From assembly GCF_040939455.1 (NCBI RefSeq), contig NC_134110.1:99477001-99541000 (forward strand): DNA of 64,000 nucleotides, given 5' to 3'. The notes under the pieces are model-generated. The model worked only from the letters and a program-made list of their open reading frames with translations, was not told the origin of the DNA and did not search any database. Made by a program: the position numbers and the translations under genes. The DNA is from Microcebus murinus. Lineage: Eukaryota; Chordata; Mammalia; Primates; Cheirogaleidae. This document shows positions 48,650 to 60,655 of this stretch, piece by piece. Each line of letters begins with the position of its first letter. Position 1 is the first letter of the stretch.

Positions 48650-49101
48650 ACTGTGTTTCCCCGAAAATAAGACAGGGTCTTATATTTAGTTTTCCTCAAG
48701 AAGACACCCTAGGGCTTATTTTCAGGGGATATGTTAATTTTTTTAAATTTGGTAAAATAATCTACATTTATTCAAATATAGTTAAGTCGTCATCTTCTGG
48801 AATAGCATCATAACTCTCCAAAACCCAAATTCCATCCTGAATTTCTTGCGACTCTATTTCCTTTAGAACCATTTGCCCCAATCTCTCATGTCGAGCAATA
48901 GAGCTCTCATGGGGCAGATGAGAAGGGCTGCTCGTCTTCTTTACCGCTCCACGACGAAATGCATGGGTTGTGCAGATACGCTGCGTAGCCGCGCCCATCA
49001 CTAGGTCTTATTTTCGGGGTAGGGTTTATATTGCGCAAATGCTTAGAAATCCTGCGAGGGCTTATTTTATGGGTAGGTCTTATTTTCGGGGAAACACAGT
49101 A
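48650..49101. mobile_element. Short DNA transposon with near-perfect terminal inverted repeats and TA duplication
   Basis: The left end 'tactgtgtttccc' plus 'gaaaataagac' is matched in reverse by the right end 'gtcttattttcgggg' plus 'aaacacagta' over about 24-25 bases, with at most a one-base length difference. TA at each edge is the expected mariner/pogo duplication. Further 'gcttattttc' copies lie just inside each end. A minus-strand frame (49001 to 48768, 77 codons, acidic C terminus) sits close to one end and could be a transposase C-terminal remnant, but I cannot match it to a family. Total 452 bp, so non-autonomous. Confidence 0.82.
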
Positions 49102-51074
49102 GCTGGTCCTGTGCATGTGAATTGCACGCGTGTAATTGCTCCATTCATCTTTAATTGTGGGGTCTTTATTCTGGTTATATCTGTGGGGCAAACAGCGGTG
49201 AGAGCAAGTGGAAACTAGTGGGATTACAGTGAGGCTTGCAGGGTGAAGGGGCTGTGGGGGCTTCCGTCCTCTTGGTGCTTGGCCGTGGTGTGTGTGGGGC
49301 GCCCAGAACAGCAGGGAGGTCCCTCCACTGCCCCCTAATGGGCCTTCTTTTGTCTCTCCCCTCTCTCCTTCCCTTCCCCTTCTTCCCCTTTTCAAGATGA
49401 CAGAATACAGTGGAGATGGCAGTGTTAGTGTCCCAGGAGATTCAGAGAGGTCCTGGGATGAAAACATTCAAATATATTGGGCTGGTTTAGAGGTGCGCTT
49501 GCCCCTTTCCCCATAAGCAAACTGTTGCCTGAGGCAAATAACTGTGTTTCTTTGCAGTCCTCTTTCTCCTTTTTAACTCTACCCTTTACATGAAGATGAA
49601 TTTCAGGGATGCTTTTTAAGTTTCTACACTCTGTGGCTCCTTCATTTTCCATTTGCTCCAGGCCTTTTCCCTCCCCGGATCTCCCCCCACCCCACCACAT
49701 GCATTCCCCTCTCTTCTCCCCCGCACAGCTGAGGTGTCTCCCACATGCCTGGCAGCGTCCCTGTGCCTTGGCCCAGATCTTCCTGCTGGGGCTTGGCCCT
49801 TCTGCTGGGGCCCATCTTCAGAGCTGCCGTCCTGGGTGGCCCAGGGCTGCTCTCAGGGTCCCTGCTTGCCCTCACCTTCCCAACTGAGCCCTTCAGGAGC
49901 CATATTTGAGTTCTCCCCGCTGGAGTAACTAACCAATGCTGCCTGTCTGTAGAAATCAGAGTCCTCTTGCTAGAAATAATCTTAAGCAAGGCAGGGCCCA
50001 GAGAGCTGAGGGAAAGACTGGAGCTGGGCTGCATGATGTTCTTAGGACCCCCTAGGGCAGGGCTCCCCTGAGCCCTGGCCACAGTGGCGGGTGCTGAGTC
50101 GTGCCTCCACCAGCATTTGGGGCTCTGAGTGTGAGCTAGTGGAAGGACAGAGGCTGTGCTTCTGACTGTCTGACCACCCATGGGGCCGCTCTGCATTCCA
50201 ATTCACACACTTCACGGTGGCTCAGAATGTGAGGCCTTGCCCCTCTTCTCCTGTGGCCTGCCATAGCCTCCTCCAGCATTTAGCCCCACGTCACAGAGCT
50301 CCCCGCCTGGGTCCCCCTCCTGTCTACCTCTCCGTCTGTGCCCTGGCACCTTGCAGTCCTCGCTAGTGGTCCCGGCCTGCTCCATCAGGGGCTGCCCTCT
50401 TTCTGAGTATGTGACTAAATGCCAGGTCCGATTTCTCTGATGACTCAGGGTAAGAGTGGTTCCTTAGCCCCCATGGTATGGTCCAGCTGTCCTGCAAATT
50501 GAATTTGGTGCCTCCAGCAGCCACTAAAATGACATGTCTTTCAGCTGTGTAGACGTCGCTGGAGTACTGTTGTCAGCTCCCTGTGAATCCTGACTGAATG
50601 TGAGAGGGCAGTCTTCTCCCTCTGGCTGCTTCAGGAAAATCTCAGGGCTGACCCACTTAGGCGGCTCACGGGCGAGGCAGGTAAGCCTCCCCGTGTCCCG
50701 CCAGGATTCAGGTCCAGGTGCCTTCCACCCACCCACGCACCACGGCTGTCTGACATCATTCTTTCCTCAGCTGCCTGAGGGCACCAGTCAGTTCTAGAAG
50801 GAGACTCAGCACACTTCAAGGCAGTGGTCTCCAAACGGATATGGACATTCCTTTGGGAAAAAGTCATGGCTCTCAAGGGGTACATGGGACCCGAGTTTTT
50901 GGATCAGTTGCTTCCTGTGCATTGTCCTAAAATTGATCTACACAGTTGTCTCTTCCTACTCAGCCTTTCACAGTCAGTCTTTTCTCACTTTATGGAAGAG
51001 AGAAATGCAGTTAGAGCCATCCCATAATCATGGGGGAGCAGAAACCTCCCAGGTGTCAAATAGAGGGATGATTC
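49102..51074. other. Long non-coding stretch, locally GC-rich
   Basis: 49,600-50,760 is GC-rich (C/T-biased). Long opposed frames (49642-50196 minus, 49609-49928 plus) have biased composition and no domain. 50,190-50,460 faintly resembles a reversed old dispersed repeat. 'cagtggtctccaaacgg' at 50822-50838 looks like a hAT terminal repeat but no second end was found. Confidence 0.4.
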
Positions 51075-52023
51075 AAAGATTGTTGTTGATTCTCTAAGTA
51101 TTAGAGAAATGCAAATCAAAACCACAATGAGATACCACCTAACCCCAGTAGGAATGGCCTATATCAAGAAACTCCAAAACAACAAATGCTGGCGAGGATG
51201 CGGAGAGACAGGAACACTCCTACCCTGCTGGTGGGACTGCAAACTAGTGCAACCTTTGTGGAAAAGAATTTGGAGATGCCTCAAACAGCTAGAAATAGAA
51301 ATACCATTCAACCCTGCAATAACATTGTTGGGCATCTACCCAAAAGAGCATAAGACATTCTATTATAAAGACATCTGCACCCGAATGTTTATAGCAGCAC
51401 AATTCACTATTGCATGGTCATGGAAACAACCCAAGTGCCCGTCGATTCATGAGTGGATAATTAAAATGTGGTATATGCTCACAATGGAATATTACTCAAT
51501 CCTAAGAAATGACGGTGAGCTAGCACCGTTTATGCTATCCTGGATTAAGCTTAAGCCCGTTATCCAAAGCGAGGCAACACAAGACATGGAAAATGGGCCC
51601 CACATCTACTCACCATCAAATTGGTACTGACTGATTAAAACTATGGTTTTCAAATGGTGGCAATGCTCACCAGGGATTGGGATGGGGGAACCCAATCTTA
51701 GGGATGTGGCGAGCACTTCGGAGGGGAAGTGCATAACTCTAACCCTTCTTAGGGAGAGCCAAAGGTATACAATGTAACCAAAATGTCATAAAAAAACCCA
51801 ACACTTTTTCTCGGGTGGTGGGCAGGTGGGAGGGGGGAGGAGGAAAGGGGTGTATGCTTTCATAACGTGTGGTGCACACCACCAGGGGATTGGACACATC
51901 GGGGGTAGGGAGGGGGGGGCAGGGGCAATGTTTGTAACCCTAACAATATTTGTACCTCCATAGTATGATGAAATAAAAGGAAAAAAAATAAAAATAATAA
52001 AAAAAAATAAAGATTGTTGTTGA
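51075..52023 (+). mobile_element. L1 retrotransposon 3' end, 5' truncated, perfect 15-bp target-site duplication
   Basis: The 15-mer 'aaagattgttgttga' flanks the insertion at 51075-51089 and 52009-52023 without mismatch, giving exact edges (51090-52008, 919 bp). It has the ORF2 C-terminal part, a 3' UTR of the strepsirrhine type ('gtggcgagcacttcggaggg', 'gtaaccctaacaatatttgt') with a G-rich tract near 51910-51921, and an A-rich tail from about 51969. The perfect duplication and open reading frame mark it as one of the youngest insertions here. Confidence 0.95.
51109..51630 (+). pseudogene. L1 ORF2 C-terminal remnant, open to the native stop
   Basis: 173 codons in one frame up to the natural stop after 'YSPSNWY'. 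Recognisable blocks: '[16 protein letters not shown]', the cysteine motif, '[14 protein letters not shown]' and 'TMEYYS'. The histidine of the CX3CX7HX4C motif is replaced by proline here, so the zinc-knuckle-like fold would be impaired. Endonuclease and reverse transcriptase are absent by truncation. Confidence 0.92.
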
Positions 52024-54976
52024 AAGAAATCAGTGGTATTAATGAATGGGTAACAATTTGTGGCTAACAAGTCCTTTTACCAGCTAGCTGGTTTTCAATT
52101 CTTTGCTTTTAATAAAATTGAAGAAGGACCTAATCAAGTTGTCAGATGACAGATGAGTAAAATTATATTTCATGACAGGTGACTATGTGATTTGGGGCAT
52201 ATAATTTGAAAGGAGTACAATGAATTGAGTAGGTCACTACAGAGAGACTCTTTCTATTCCCATCTATTTATGTGAACAAGGTTTTATAGCATTTAATTCT
52301 AAAAAAAAAAAAAAAAGGGAGGAGGAGGAACAGAATTGATACTGACCCCTATCCTCAGCTGTAAATAGTTTTCACACCCAAGTATATGAGCTAATTTGAA
52401 AAAAAAGCACTGTTCATCTCATAACTAGATGAATTTACCATCAAATCTTACTCTAAATGTTAATAATTATCTTTCAAAACTATAACATATTTGTGGTTTT
52501 GATCAGCTGTGCACTAATAATAGTGTTTGATTTGTGGTCTCTTATAAGAGACGGTTTCCTCCTGCTCCTTCCTCCTAATTGTAACCCCCACATGAACACA
52601 TGGTTGTGCTTTCACTAAGGATTTTGAATCAGGCTCTTAAAAGCTCATAGTTCATCTTTAAAATGTTGCATTATATTCTTACAACCTTAAACAATTCCAT
52701 CAGATCATGAGTTTTCAAGAGCAAATGTCATATAGGGATCAAGACATGGTTTACTTAAATAATGTAAGTGCTAAAAACTTTAGGAAACAACTGAATTAGT
52801 TGAATAAAAGAAAGAATGAGAAAAAATAGTACTTTTAATATTTATATTTCTATTCTATTTAAAAAATGAGTTAGAAAGAGGAAGAATGAATTAGAATTTT
52901 TTAGGACAGCGTAACATGGAAGGAATGAAGGGAGCCCTTTTTTCTTTTGGTGCTTACTGGGCACCTGACACTGTGCTTGCACACGATTGATGTCATGTGC
53001 TCGACCACTAGAAGAGCTAGTGTGAGCTCAGCTGAGGACTTCTGGGCTGCCTTGTCTATAGCCATTCCAGGTGCCATTGCTGGTGCAAAGTAAGTAACTA
53101 GTAACACAGCCCATGAGATGTTTGAGACAAGATGTTTGGATGGAAAATAGATTTATATTTCCTCATTATAATCTGTTCATTTTGGATTTCAGTAAGGAGA
53201 TCCTGTACCTAGTGGTGTACGCAGCAGTGTAAGGTGCTGGGTTATGCTGCAGATGCTTTAGGGTAATAAAGTAAAAGATCTGACAACTCTTGGTGCTTCC
53301 ATTCAACTATCACCTCAGCCATTTTCATATATTTATAATCTGCTTCTCTTTTGCTCTGTGACTCTTTTAGTGGGGTGTATCCACACACCTCCATATTAGG
53401 CAATACATTGCTGCTGCATTAATACGTTTAGTAGAAACCATTGTAGCCACAGCAGCTGTTAATGAGCTTCTTGCAAAAGTAGATTTTGCTACTTTGTGAT
53501 AACTTTAATGTGATTAAATGAATAGATGAAATAAGCTCCTTATGAGCTTTATGTTTTAAACTTTAAAATGCAATCTGTTCAACACCAAAGCACTGGCTTC
53601 AGCTAAATTTTAAAAAATGAAGTTTTATGACTAAAATCCTGATTAAAATTATAGTAAAAAATGTCTTAATGCTCTGCCTAATTTTATAGTGGTTCTGAGA
53701 ATCCTGAAACTTTCAGAAAAAATAAATGACCAACTACAAGTGTCTACATTGGCAAAATAAAGTGTTTTAATGAAAATCAAAGTCCTTGCTTAATTGACAA
53801 TGTCTGGGCTCTAGTACTCCTGATATGTTTTTCATGAAGTATTGGAATGTCTCTACCATGGCTGCCGTTGATTCCAATATAGCAGCCAAAAACACAGAGA
53901 GTAAAATTCTCAGCCTGTGCATCTCAACTAGGTTGGGTTTCCATGGCCTGGGACCAAGTAATGTAATATGTACACTATCCTGATTGCATTTTATCAAGGT
54001 AATGACTGGTTATGATAATGATGTTAACTCTCTTCTACCCTACCTGGGTAACTTGTAGTTTGATGCCAAATATAAAACACTGCTTCATGAACTTCAATAA
54101 CCTTTTTATAGAATATGGTATAGATGACAGAAATCAATACAAATAGTAAAAGAACAGCCTAAAACTGATAATAAAGATTAAATTATTTAGAGTTTGTCAA
54201 GAAAAGTTGTAAATATAACTTTATAAATATATATTTTTATTTTATGTTATACCTAAAAACATATATATAGGTCCATGTTATGTATATATTTATATAAATA
54301 TAACTCATATGGATGCCTGTATGTAAATTAAGAAATGAGTTCTACTTTTGAATACTTGTCATCAATTGGAAAATTTTAGTAAAATGCTGATTTTGCTAGA
54401 AAAATTATGCTCTTATCTTACAAAATGTTAGAAAAAATATACTCCTACCTGCTAGAAATGTGTCATAATAATTAAATAATCATTACAATGTGAATGACAC
54501 TTATACAACTATATAGTATACAACCTCATAAATATAGTGGTGGCCACAATCCTTTTGTAACGTTAGCACAAATATAACAACCTCCCCCCAACCTTCCCTG
54601 TGTTATGGCAAGAGATGCTGTGTATCTTAATGCCTATAGAAAATATAATTTGACCTTAATTTTAGCAAATTGACAGTCTGGCCCTTGAACCATCTATAAA
54701 CACCCCAGCTTCCTGCAATTGGAAAGGATATATTAAGCAATTTTTTTTAAGTGAAGAAAGTATTCAACTGACATATAAAGAAGCTATTAAAAACTTATCT
54801 CAATGTAAGCAACAAGATTAAGGCAGTAAATGCACTTGTAGCGCCTACAATTTGTATTGTAGGTAGTGTCTTACATATTAATGTAGCATGGTAAAATGGT
54901 CCATTACAGAGCTCAATGATGGAAGGTCAAAGGCATTTCCTAAAACTACAGTGGACTGGATCAGATTTTGTTTACC
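52024..54976. other. Long AT-rich non-coding stretch
   Basis: Contains an A16-17 run at about 52302-52317 followed by a purine-rich patch, and TA-rich low complexity at 54,200-54,300. Frames 52901-53107 and 53767-53997 (minus) are short with no family signal. No exon recognised. Confidence 0.4.
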
Positions 54977-55010
54977 AAAAAAAAAAAAAGAGAGAGACAG
55001 AGAGAGAGTA
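54977..55010. repeat. A-run followed by (AG)n
   Basis: Thirteen A then 'agagagagacagagagagag'-like purine repeat; simple repeat, possibly grown from an A tail. Confidence 0.85.
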
Positions 55011-55070
55011 AAATAAGAGAGGTTAAATTAGCAATTTAGTTTTTCACAGATCGCAAAACTGCACAATTCC

Positions 55071-55524
55071 CTTTATATCTGCGGTCCCCAACCCCTGGGC
55101 CACTTACCGGTACTGGTCTGTGGCCTGTTAGGAACCGGGCAACGCAGCAGGAAGTGAGTGGCAGGCAAGCAAGCGAGTGCACCTATGTTTACGGCTGCTC
55201 CTCATTGCTGGCATCACTGCCCGAGCTCCGCCTCCTGTCAGATCAGCGACAGCATTAGATTCTCATAGGAGCATGAACCCTAGTGTAAACTGCACACGCG
55301 AGGGATCTAGGTTGCATGCACCTTGTGCAAATCTAACGCCTGGTGATCTGAGGTAGAGCTGAGGCAGTGATGCCATTGCTGGAGAGCAGCTGCAAATGTA
55401 ATAAACATAACGTGCTTGAATCATACTGAAAACATCCCCTCTCCCCCAACCCTGTCCATGGAAAAATTGTCTTCCATGAAACTGGTCCCTGATGCCAAAA
55501 AGGTTGAGGACTGCTGCTTTATAT
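55071..55524. mobile_element. MER1-type hAT-Charlie DNA transposon with perfect 8-bp duplication
   Basis: The body is 55079-55516 (438 bp). Ends 'ctgcggtccccaacccc' and 'ggttgaggactgctg' are inverted repeats. The 8-mer 'ctttatat' flanks it exactly (55071-55078, 55517-55524). Internal 'ctggtctgtggcctgttagg' and 'gatctgaggtagagctgag' match MER1. Same orientation as the copy at 21.2 kb but shorter by about 140 bases in its middle. No transposase. Confidence 0.92.
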
Positions 55525-55544
55525 GATCTCAGATTACACGTAGG

Positions 55545-55635
55545 GGCAGGAGATATAATGCATCTGAAGTGCTTAGCACTGTGTCTGGCTTATAGAAAAC
55601 ACTAAGTAATGGTTAGTTATCATTATCAGCTTCAT
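55545..55635 (+). repeat. MIR 3' fragment
   Basis: 'gaagtgcttagcactgtgtc' and 'tggcttatagaaaacactaa' match the MIR 3' end. Confidence 0.5.
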
Positions 55636-55689
55636 CATGTCCTTTTATTTAAATACCCATTGATAAAAACTTACATCACTTAGGTACTG

Positions 55690-55865
55690 TAATAGTTTCC
55701 AAAATACTTTTGCATGTGGTTATATAAGTTCTTCTTTATCAGAGACCTATCGATAGATAGGTTATGTTCCCATTGTGCAGATGAGGGAGCAGAGGCTCGG
55801 GGACATTAATGACTTGCACCCAGTTTCAGAGTTATTGGACTAGTAATTTGACAGTCTCCATCCAC
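55690..55865 (-). repeat. MIR-type SINE fragment, minus strand
   Basis: 'tcccattgtgcagatgaggg', 'agcagaggctcggggacatt' and 'atgacttgcacccagtttca' match the reversed MIR core. Confidence 0.55.
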
Positions 55866-55984
55866 CGTAGGCAACTCTCCCGATCGTGGCCATGGAACAC
55901 TAACATTGGAGAAAATAGACAAACCAATAAACTAACAAAAAGTCCTCCAGCTAGTTCAATAGGCAATTTAGTGTAGCACTTACA

Positions 55985-56240
55985 GGATAGCTGCATAATA
56001 ATAACAGCCAATGTCTATCAAAGGCTTATTATATGACAGATACTGTACTAAGCACTTTAACTGCATTGTTCCTTAATACTCCCGACATCCTTTGAGGCAG
56101 ATGCTATTATTTTCTCCACGTTTCAGAAGAAGAAACTGAGGCTAAGTTGCTTGCCTGCGGTCATGTAGCTGGCAAGTTGTGGAACCCTGGATCAAACATA
56201 GTGTCTGATTCCAAAGCTCTCAAAGCTGAGCCGCTTCACC
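55985..56240 (-). repeat. MIR SINE, nearly full length, minus strand
   Basis: 'aggcttattatatgacagat', 'actgtactaagcactttaac', 'cttaatactcccgacatcct', 'agaaactgaggctaagttgc' and 'catgtagctggcaagttgtg' cover almost the whole reversed MIR. One of the best preserved MIRs in the window. Confidence 0.8.
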
Positions 56241-56502
56241 ATGTTAATTCACATTGGTTAGGCAATACTGTGTGTGTAAGTCCTAGTGCTAGCTCCAGTA
56301 AGAGATGGTGAGGATAAAGGTAGCCAGAAATGTTATTACAAATACAGTTAAATATTCAGAACTTTTTGTGGATAGTGGAGGCAATCCTACAGTTTACACT
56401 TGATCTATTTGCCAAGAAAGTTAAATGTAAAAATAATATCTATAAAATGTTTATGGAAATATAGTGATCATAGCTTTCTCAAGCATTTTAGATGTGTGAA
56501 TT

Positions 56503-56857
56503 AAAAATCATTTTATTGGCCGGGTGCGGTGGCTCACGCCTGTAATCCTAGCTCTCTGGGAGGCCGAGGCGGGCGGATTGCTCGAGGTCAGGAGTTCAAA
56601 ACCAGCCTGAGCAAGAGCGAGACCCCGTCTCTACTATAAATAGAAAGAAATTAATTGGCCAACTAATACATATACAAAAAATTAGCCGGGCATGGTGGCG
56701 AATGCCTGTAGTCCCAGCTACTCGGGAGGCTGAGGCAGGAGGATTGCTTGAGCCAGGAGTTTGAGGTTGCTGTGAGCTAGGCTGACGCCACGGCACTCAC
56801 TCTAGCCTGGGCAACAAAGCGAGACTCTGTCTCAAAAAAAAAAAAAATCATTTTATT
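56503..56857 (+). mobile_element. Alu SINE, strepsirrhine type, full length, perfect 15-bp target-site duplication
   Basis: Body 56518 to the A tail (56834-56847 region); the 15-mer 'aaaaatcattttatt' flanks it at 56503-56517 and 56843-56857, the right copy overlapping the tail A's. The sequence is close to the consensus: box A text 'ggctcacgcctgtaatccta', linker 'aattaattggccaactaat', right arm 'tgctgtgagctaggctgacg', with a small 'cactcactctagcc' duplication. Little divergence, so young. Confidence 0.96.
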
Positions 56858-58100
56858 TGTCCAATAAATCAGGTCATTTTCCAATTCAGATTTACAATAA
56901 TATGTTGACACAGTAGTATGATTTAGTGTGACTTTTACTATTACCAAAAGAAAGCCTTGTTATGAAAGTTATAAGAGAGAAAGAGACTATGGCCTGCTTA
57001 TCTACATACTAAAGAATCATCTCCTTGACTTGTGTGGAATATGCTAGCAGAAACAATAATGTTTTAATATTTTAATAATGGCTAAACAGGTAACACATAT
57101 GGTAACAAACAAAGACAGAACTATGTGTTTGTAAACATTTTCTCTAAGTTGTATCAGCATTTAATCATAGTTAACAATAGACTCGTTGAATCTAACTAAA
57201 ATCTAACTAAAATATCCTTTTAGTTTATATTGACTAATAATGAGATATTACTTACTTGAGAACCATTTCCTGTCCATAGAAGCATCATATGAATCTCTTG
57301 TAGATTTTGTTCTTCTTGTTGTTATTTGTTGCTTTTTAAGGATGTATAATATTGGTTCTGGCAAAGATAATAAAATATGTGAATTTAAAAGTAAAACAAA
57401 TTTATAAAATTGACTTTATGCCTCCTAGTTGAAAGTCTTGAAGAAATCAGGATTAATCAGTATTTCCTCTGTCTTTTCAATGTGTATCTGCAGAGCCTAA
57501 GACAGGGCAGGCAAATAAATAAGTACTCTAAAATATAGGTGGCTACAGTCGAATTGAGAAGACAATGCATCTGAAAAATTGTCATGTCATTGAGACATTT
57601 CTGTGCCAACAATGGGTATGGTAACAGAGCCTATGCTGTGATAATGCAAGCTTAGTTTAACCTGAACAGTAAGGAGAATACTCTGTTATATTTATATCCC
57701 TGTCCTCTCAAGACTCCAGAGTAATTTAAAATTTGTCATTTTTCTCATAGCATTTTCAGGAAAATTGAGACCCAGAGAATTTTTGTAATTCCTTAGGGAG
57801 TGCACAGCTGTTGTGCAGTGGGCAGCCTCCCCCCTCTCACCTTCGCCTCTTACCCTGTCTCTAGGAAAGCTTGCTATTTCTATGGTACTATCTGTGACTT
57901 AATTTAGAACTTTATAATCATTAGCTCAGAGAAATGAAGATTTAGACTTGTTTCTGGAATTTCCCAGTGTGCAATGAGAGATGACTGCTTGGCCAAATTG
58001 GAAGCCAAAGTTCCCATGGCCCCAGAGAGGTGCTGAAATTGCCTGGGAGGGCTGACTGAGTTTGCGCAGCCTCTTGTCACCTACAAAGTCGAGGGTTTAT
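56858..58100. other. Non-coding stretch, no feature recognised
   Basis: AT-rich. No exon or repeat recognised. Confidence 0.4.
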
Positions 58101-58425
58101 AGGAAGAGACAGTTTGGCCGGGAGCAGTGGCTCACGCCTGTAATCCTAGCACTCTGGGAGGCCGAGGCGGGCAGATTGCTCAAGATCAGGAGTTCGAAAC
58201 CAGCCTGAGCGAGACCCCGTCTCTACTAAAAATAGAAAGAAATTAATTGACCAACTAAAAGTACATATACAAAAAATTAGCCGGGCATGGTGGTGCATGC
58301 CTGTAGTCCCAGCTACTCGGAAGCCTGAGGCAGAAGGATCCACAGCACTCACTCTAGCCCGGGCAACAGAGTGAGATCTGTCTCAAAAAATAAAAAAGAA
58401 ACAAGAAAAAAGGAAGAGACAGTTT
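58101..58425 (+). mobile_element. Alu SINE, strepsirrhine type, with internal deletion and perfect 15-bp target-site duplication
   Basis: Body 58116-58410; 'aggaagagacagttt' flanks it exactly at 58101-58115 and 58411-58425. Relative to the copy at 56.5 kb, about 47 bases of the right arm are missing between 'ggcagaaggat' and 'ccacagcactcac' (around 58340), removing the 'gcttgagcc ... gctgacg' section. The left arm also lacks 7 bases ('caagagc'). The tail is interrupted by non-A bases. Confidence 0.95.
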
Positions 58426-60183
58426 CCAACCAGTATCTTGTTGTCAGTGTAGTATAGAGCCCCTAATTGTGTTGTTTGGGAAATTTGTTATTAAGTCAGA
58501 TGTTCTCTATTAAAAAGTAGCACCTTTCTCTGGCTACTAAAACTGAGACATTGTTTCTTTATTTACAAAATGGAGGCTTTGATATTAGTTTTGCTGAATG
58601 TTATCTTCATTAAAGAATATAACTGCTCAAGAATTTTCCATCTTAGGCACATAGTGTAAAGAGGAAAGAAGGGTGCCAACAGCTATTCAGATTCTAATAA
58701 GTACAAAATCCTAACAAGGGAATTGGCTCCAAATTTGAAGAGTACGTGATAGCTTGGACTTGCCTTTTAAAAGCTAGTGAATATATAATCAGTCAAGAGC
58801 ATGAGGGACCTGAGGTTCAATATGTCATTACAGCCAATTGGCTCATGGCAGTTCCAGAAGTAGAATGATTTATAGAAGCAGAGTGGGATCGCCACCCAGG
58901 GAGGTTGGGAGTTGCCTCAGGAGGTTTACAGGCAAGAGCAAAACAAAGCAGTTTCTAGACTGCAGTAATGCTCCTAAAGGCCGCTCTCCAAGGGTCCCCT
59001 TCACGGACTTTGAATTCATCTTCTGTGCCTTCTAAACAATTCTGGACCAACAATTAACAGTTCAGGATTTACCAGGCATAGAAGCATTATAATTCTCAGG
59101 AGCATTAGTTTACTGCTCAGCATTTTCTTTACTAATAAGACTCTTTAAGCATGATTTCCAAAGTGTCGTCATCACACCTCACCTGGAAGTGACCAGCATT
59201 TGTAGCTGTAGTCTCTCGGGCTCTGTGGCACTGCTGGGGCATCCCAGCATCCTTGTCCCCCTGTCACGGTCCCAGAGTACCTCCGTCTGGGTAAGATTTA
59301 ATTCTGCTTCTAAGCAAAGGACAGGCAGGCTAAAATGTATCCTTATTGATGAAGATTTGAAAAATGAAATGAAACTGTTTCTAAACTCAAATATAAACAC
59401 CATTTTTTTCAAGGTTCAATAGAGTAACCCATAGGGACGGAGGTTTACGAAGCCATTGCAGAATCTGGAGAGCAGCTCTGCCGGCTCATCTGCCCTGACC
59501 TTTAGGAGAAGCTAGGGATCCAGCCGCAGCTGGAGACTTGGCTGCACTTCACTGAATGAAGTCACAGGCATTTGAAATGACCGAGGTGACCACTTCATTG
59601 AGTGCTTGCTCAATGTGTAGCAAAGTTCAAACAATTTCTGGCTTAGCAAAACCTGGAGTAAAGGAGATGTGGCATAGAATAGCTACCAGGGTGTTGGGTA
59701 AAATGACGGGCATGTGGTGTGCATGTCTCAGCTGGCACCACTGTGATTCAGTGTCTGCAATAATAGAGCAGATGTGGATGGCCTGCCTACCACTGCTCGT
59801 GCATCCAGAAGCTGTGACTTGGCTTGGGGTCATTATACCATGCTGTCCTCCCTTCCCTACTTCCCTTGCTCCCCACCTGCACACCTCACATCTGCATCCA
59901 GTGGGAAAAGGCACCTAAAGGTGGGCATGAAAATAATGTGGCATGAATGAATACCAGTAGTGCACCTAATTATTTTCAGAGGAGCTGTAAGCTGTCCTCT
60001 GCACTTCCCAAATTTCCTGAGATTATAAATTACTGGAGGTGAGTGGCTAGATTTCATATGGGGAGACCCCATCTCAGACTCACTGAGTGAAGTTGATAGA
60101 GGGCAAGCTTGATTATCTGTATGGTTAATAAGCTTCTAGGTCATTCTTCTTGGGGAAGTTTGAGGAAGAATGCACTGGGGAAT
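58426..60183. other. Non-coding stretch, no feature recognised
   Basis: Opposed frames 59179-59412/59189-59422 and 59556-59918/59627-59914 overlap almost completely on opposite strands with no domain; treated as chance. Confidence 0.4.
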
Positions 60184-60352
60184 GATGCTCAACTTTGGCT
60201 GGAGTTAGAACCACTTGGGGAACCAGAAAAATCCTGATGTCCAGGTCATACCCAGGCTGGTTAACGCATCACCTTTGGTGAAGGGGCCCGGGCACTGGTA
60301 TCTTTTACACTCCCAGATAACTCAGATGTGTAGCCAAGTTTGAAAACCACTG
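60184..60352. mobile_element. MER5-type hAT-Charlie element
   Basis: 'ctcaactttggctggagtta', 'gaaccacttggggaaccaga', 'gcccgggcactggtatcttt' and 'gtagccaagtttgaaaacca' then 'ctga' follow a MER5-type consensus between inverted ends. Degraded, non-coding. Confidence 0.7.
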
Positions 60353-60655
60353 AGCTGGAGGGAATGGCTCATAGAGGAGTTTCTAGTTCTTGGGAAAATC
60401 TGTGTCTTAACAGGCAGTCATTTCACTTTTGTGTCCAGAGCACTTCACAAGGTACCATGAGGATATGGGACCTTATTTTAAGTGACAGAAAGATCCCTAC
60501 CCTCCTGGAGCCTTTGAGTCACTAGAAGAGATGAGTACATGAAATTAATCCACAGTTCATTCTTTAGCAACAAGTTACAACATGAAGTGGTATTAAAAAT
60601 GGAATGCACCAAATTTTGTGTCACTCTTGAACATTTAACCACTGAAGCAGACATT
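60353..60655. other. Non-coding stretch, no feature recognised
   Basis: Nothing recognised. Confidence 0.35.

Noticed and set aside
48907..49467. 186-codon minus-strand frame
   Set aside because: Crosses the edge of the short DNA transposon and a purine-rich strand; composition-driven and not collinear with any element.
49642..50196. 184-codon minus-strand frame in GC-rich DNA
   Set aside because: Low-complexity composition, opposing frames of similar length, no domain or splice signals.
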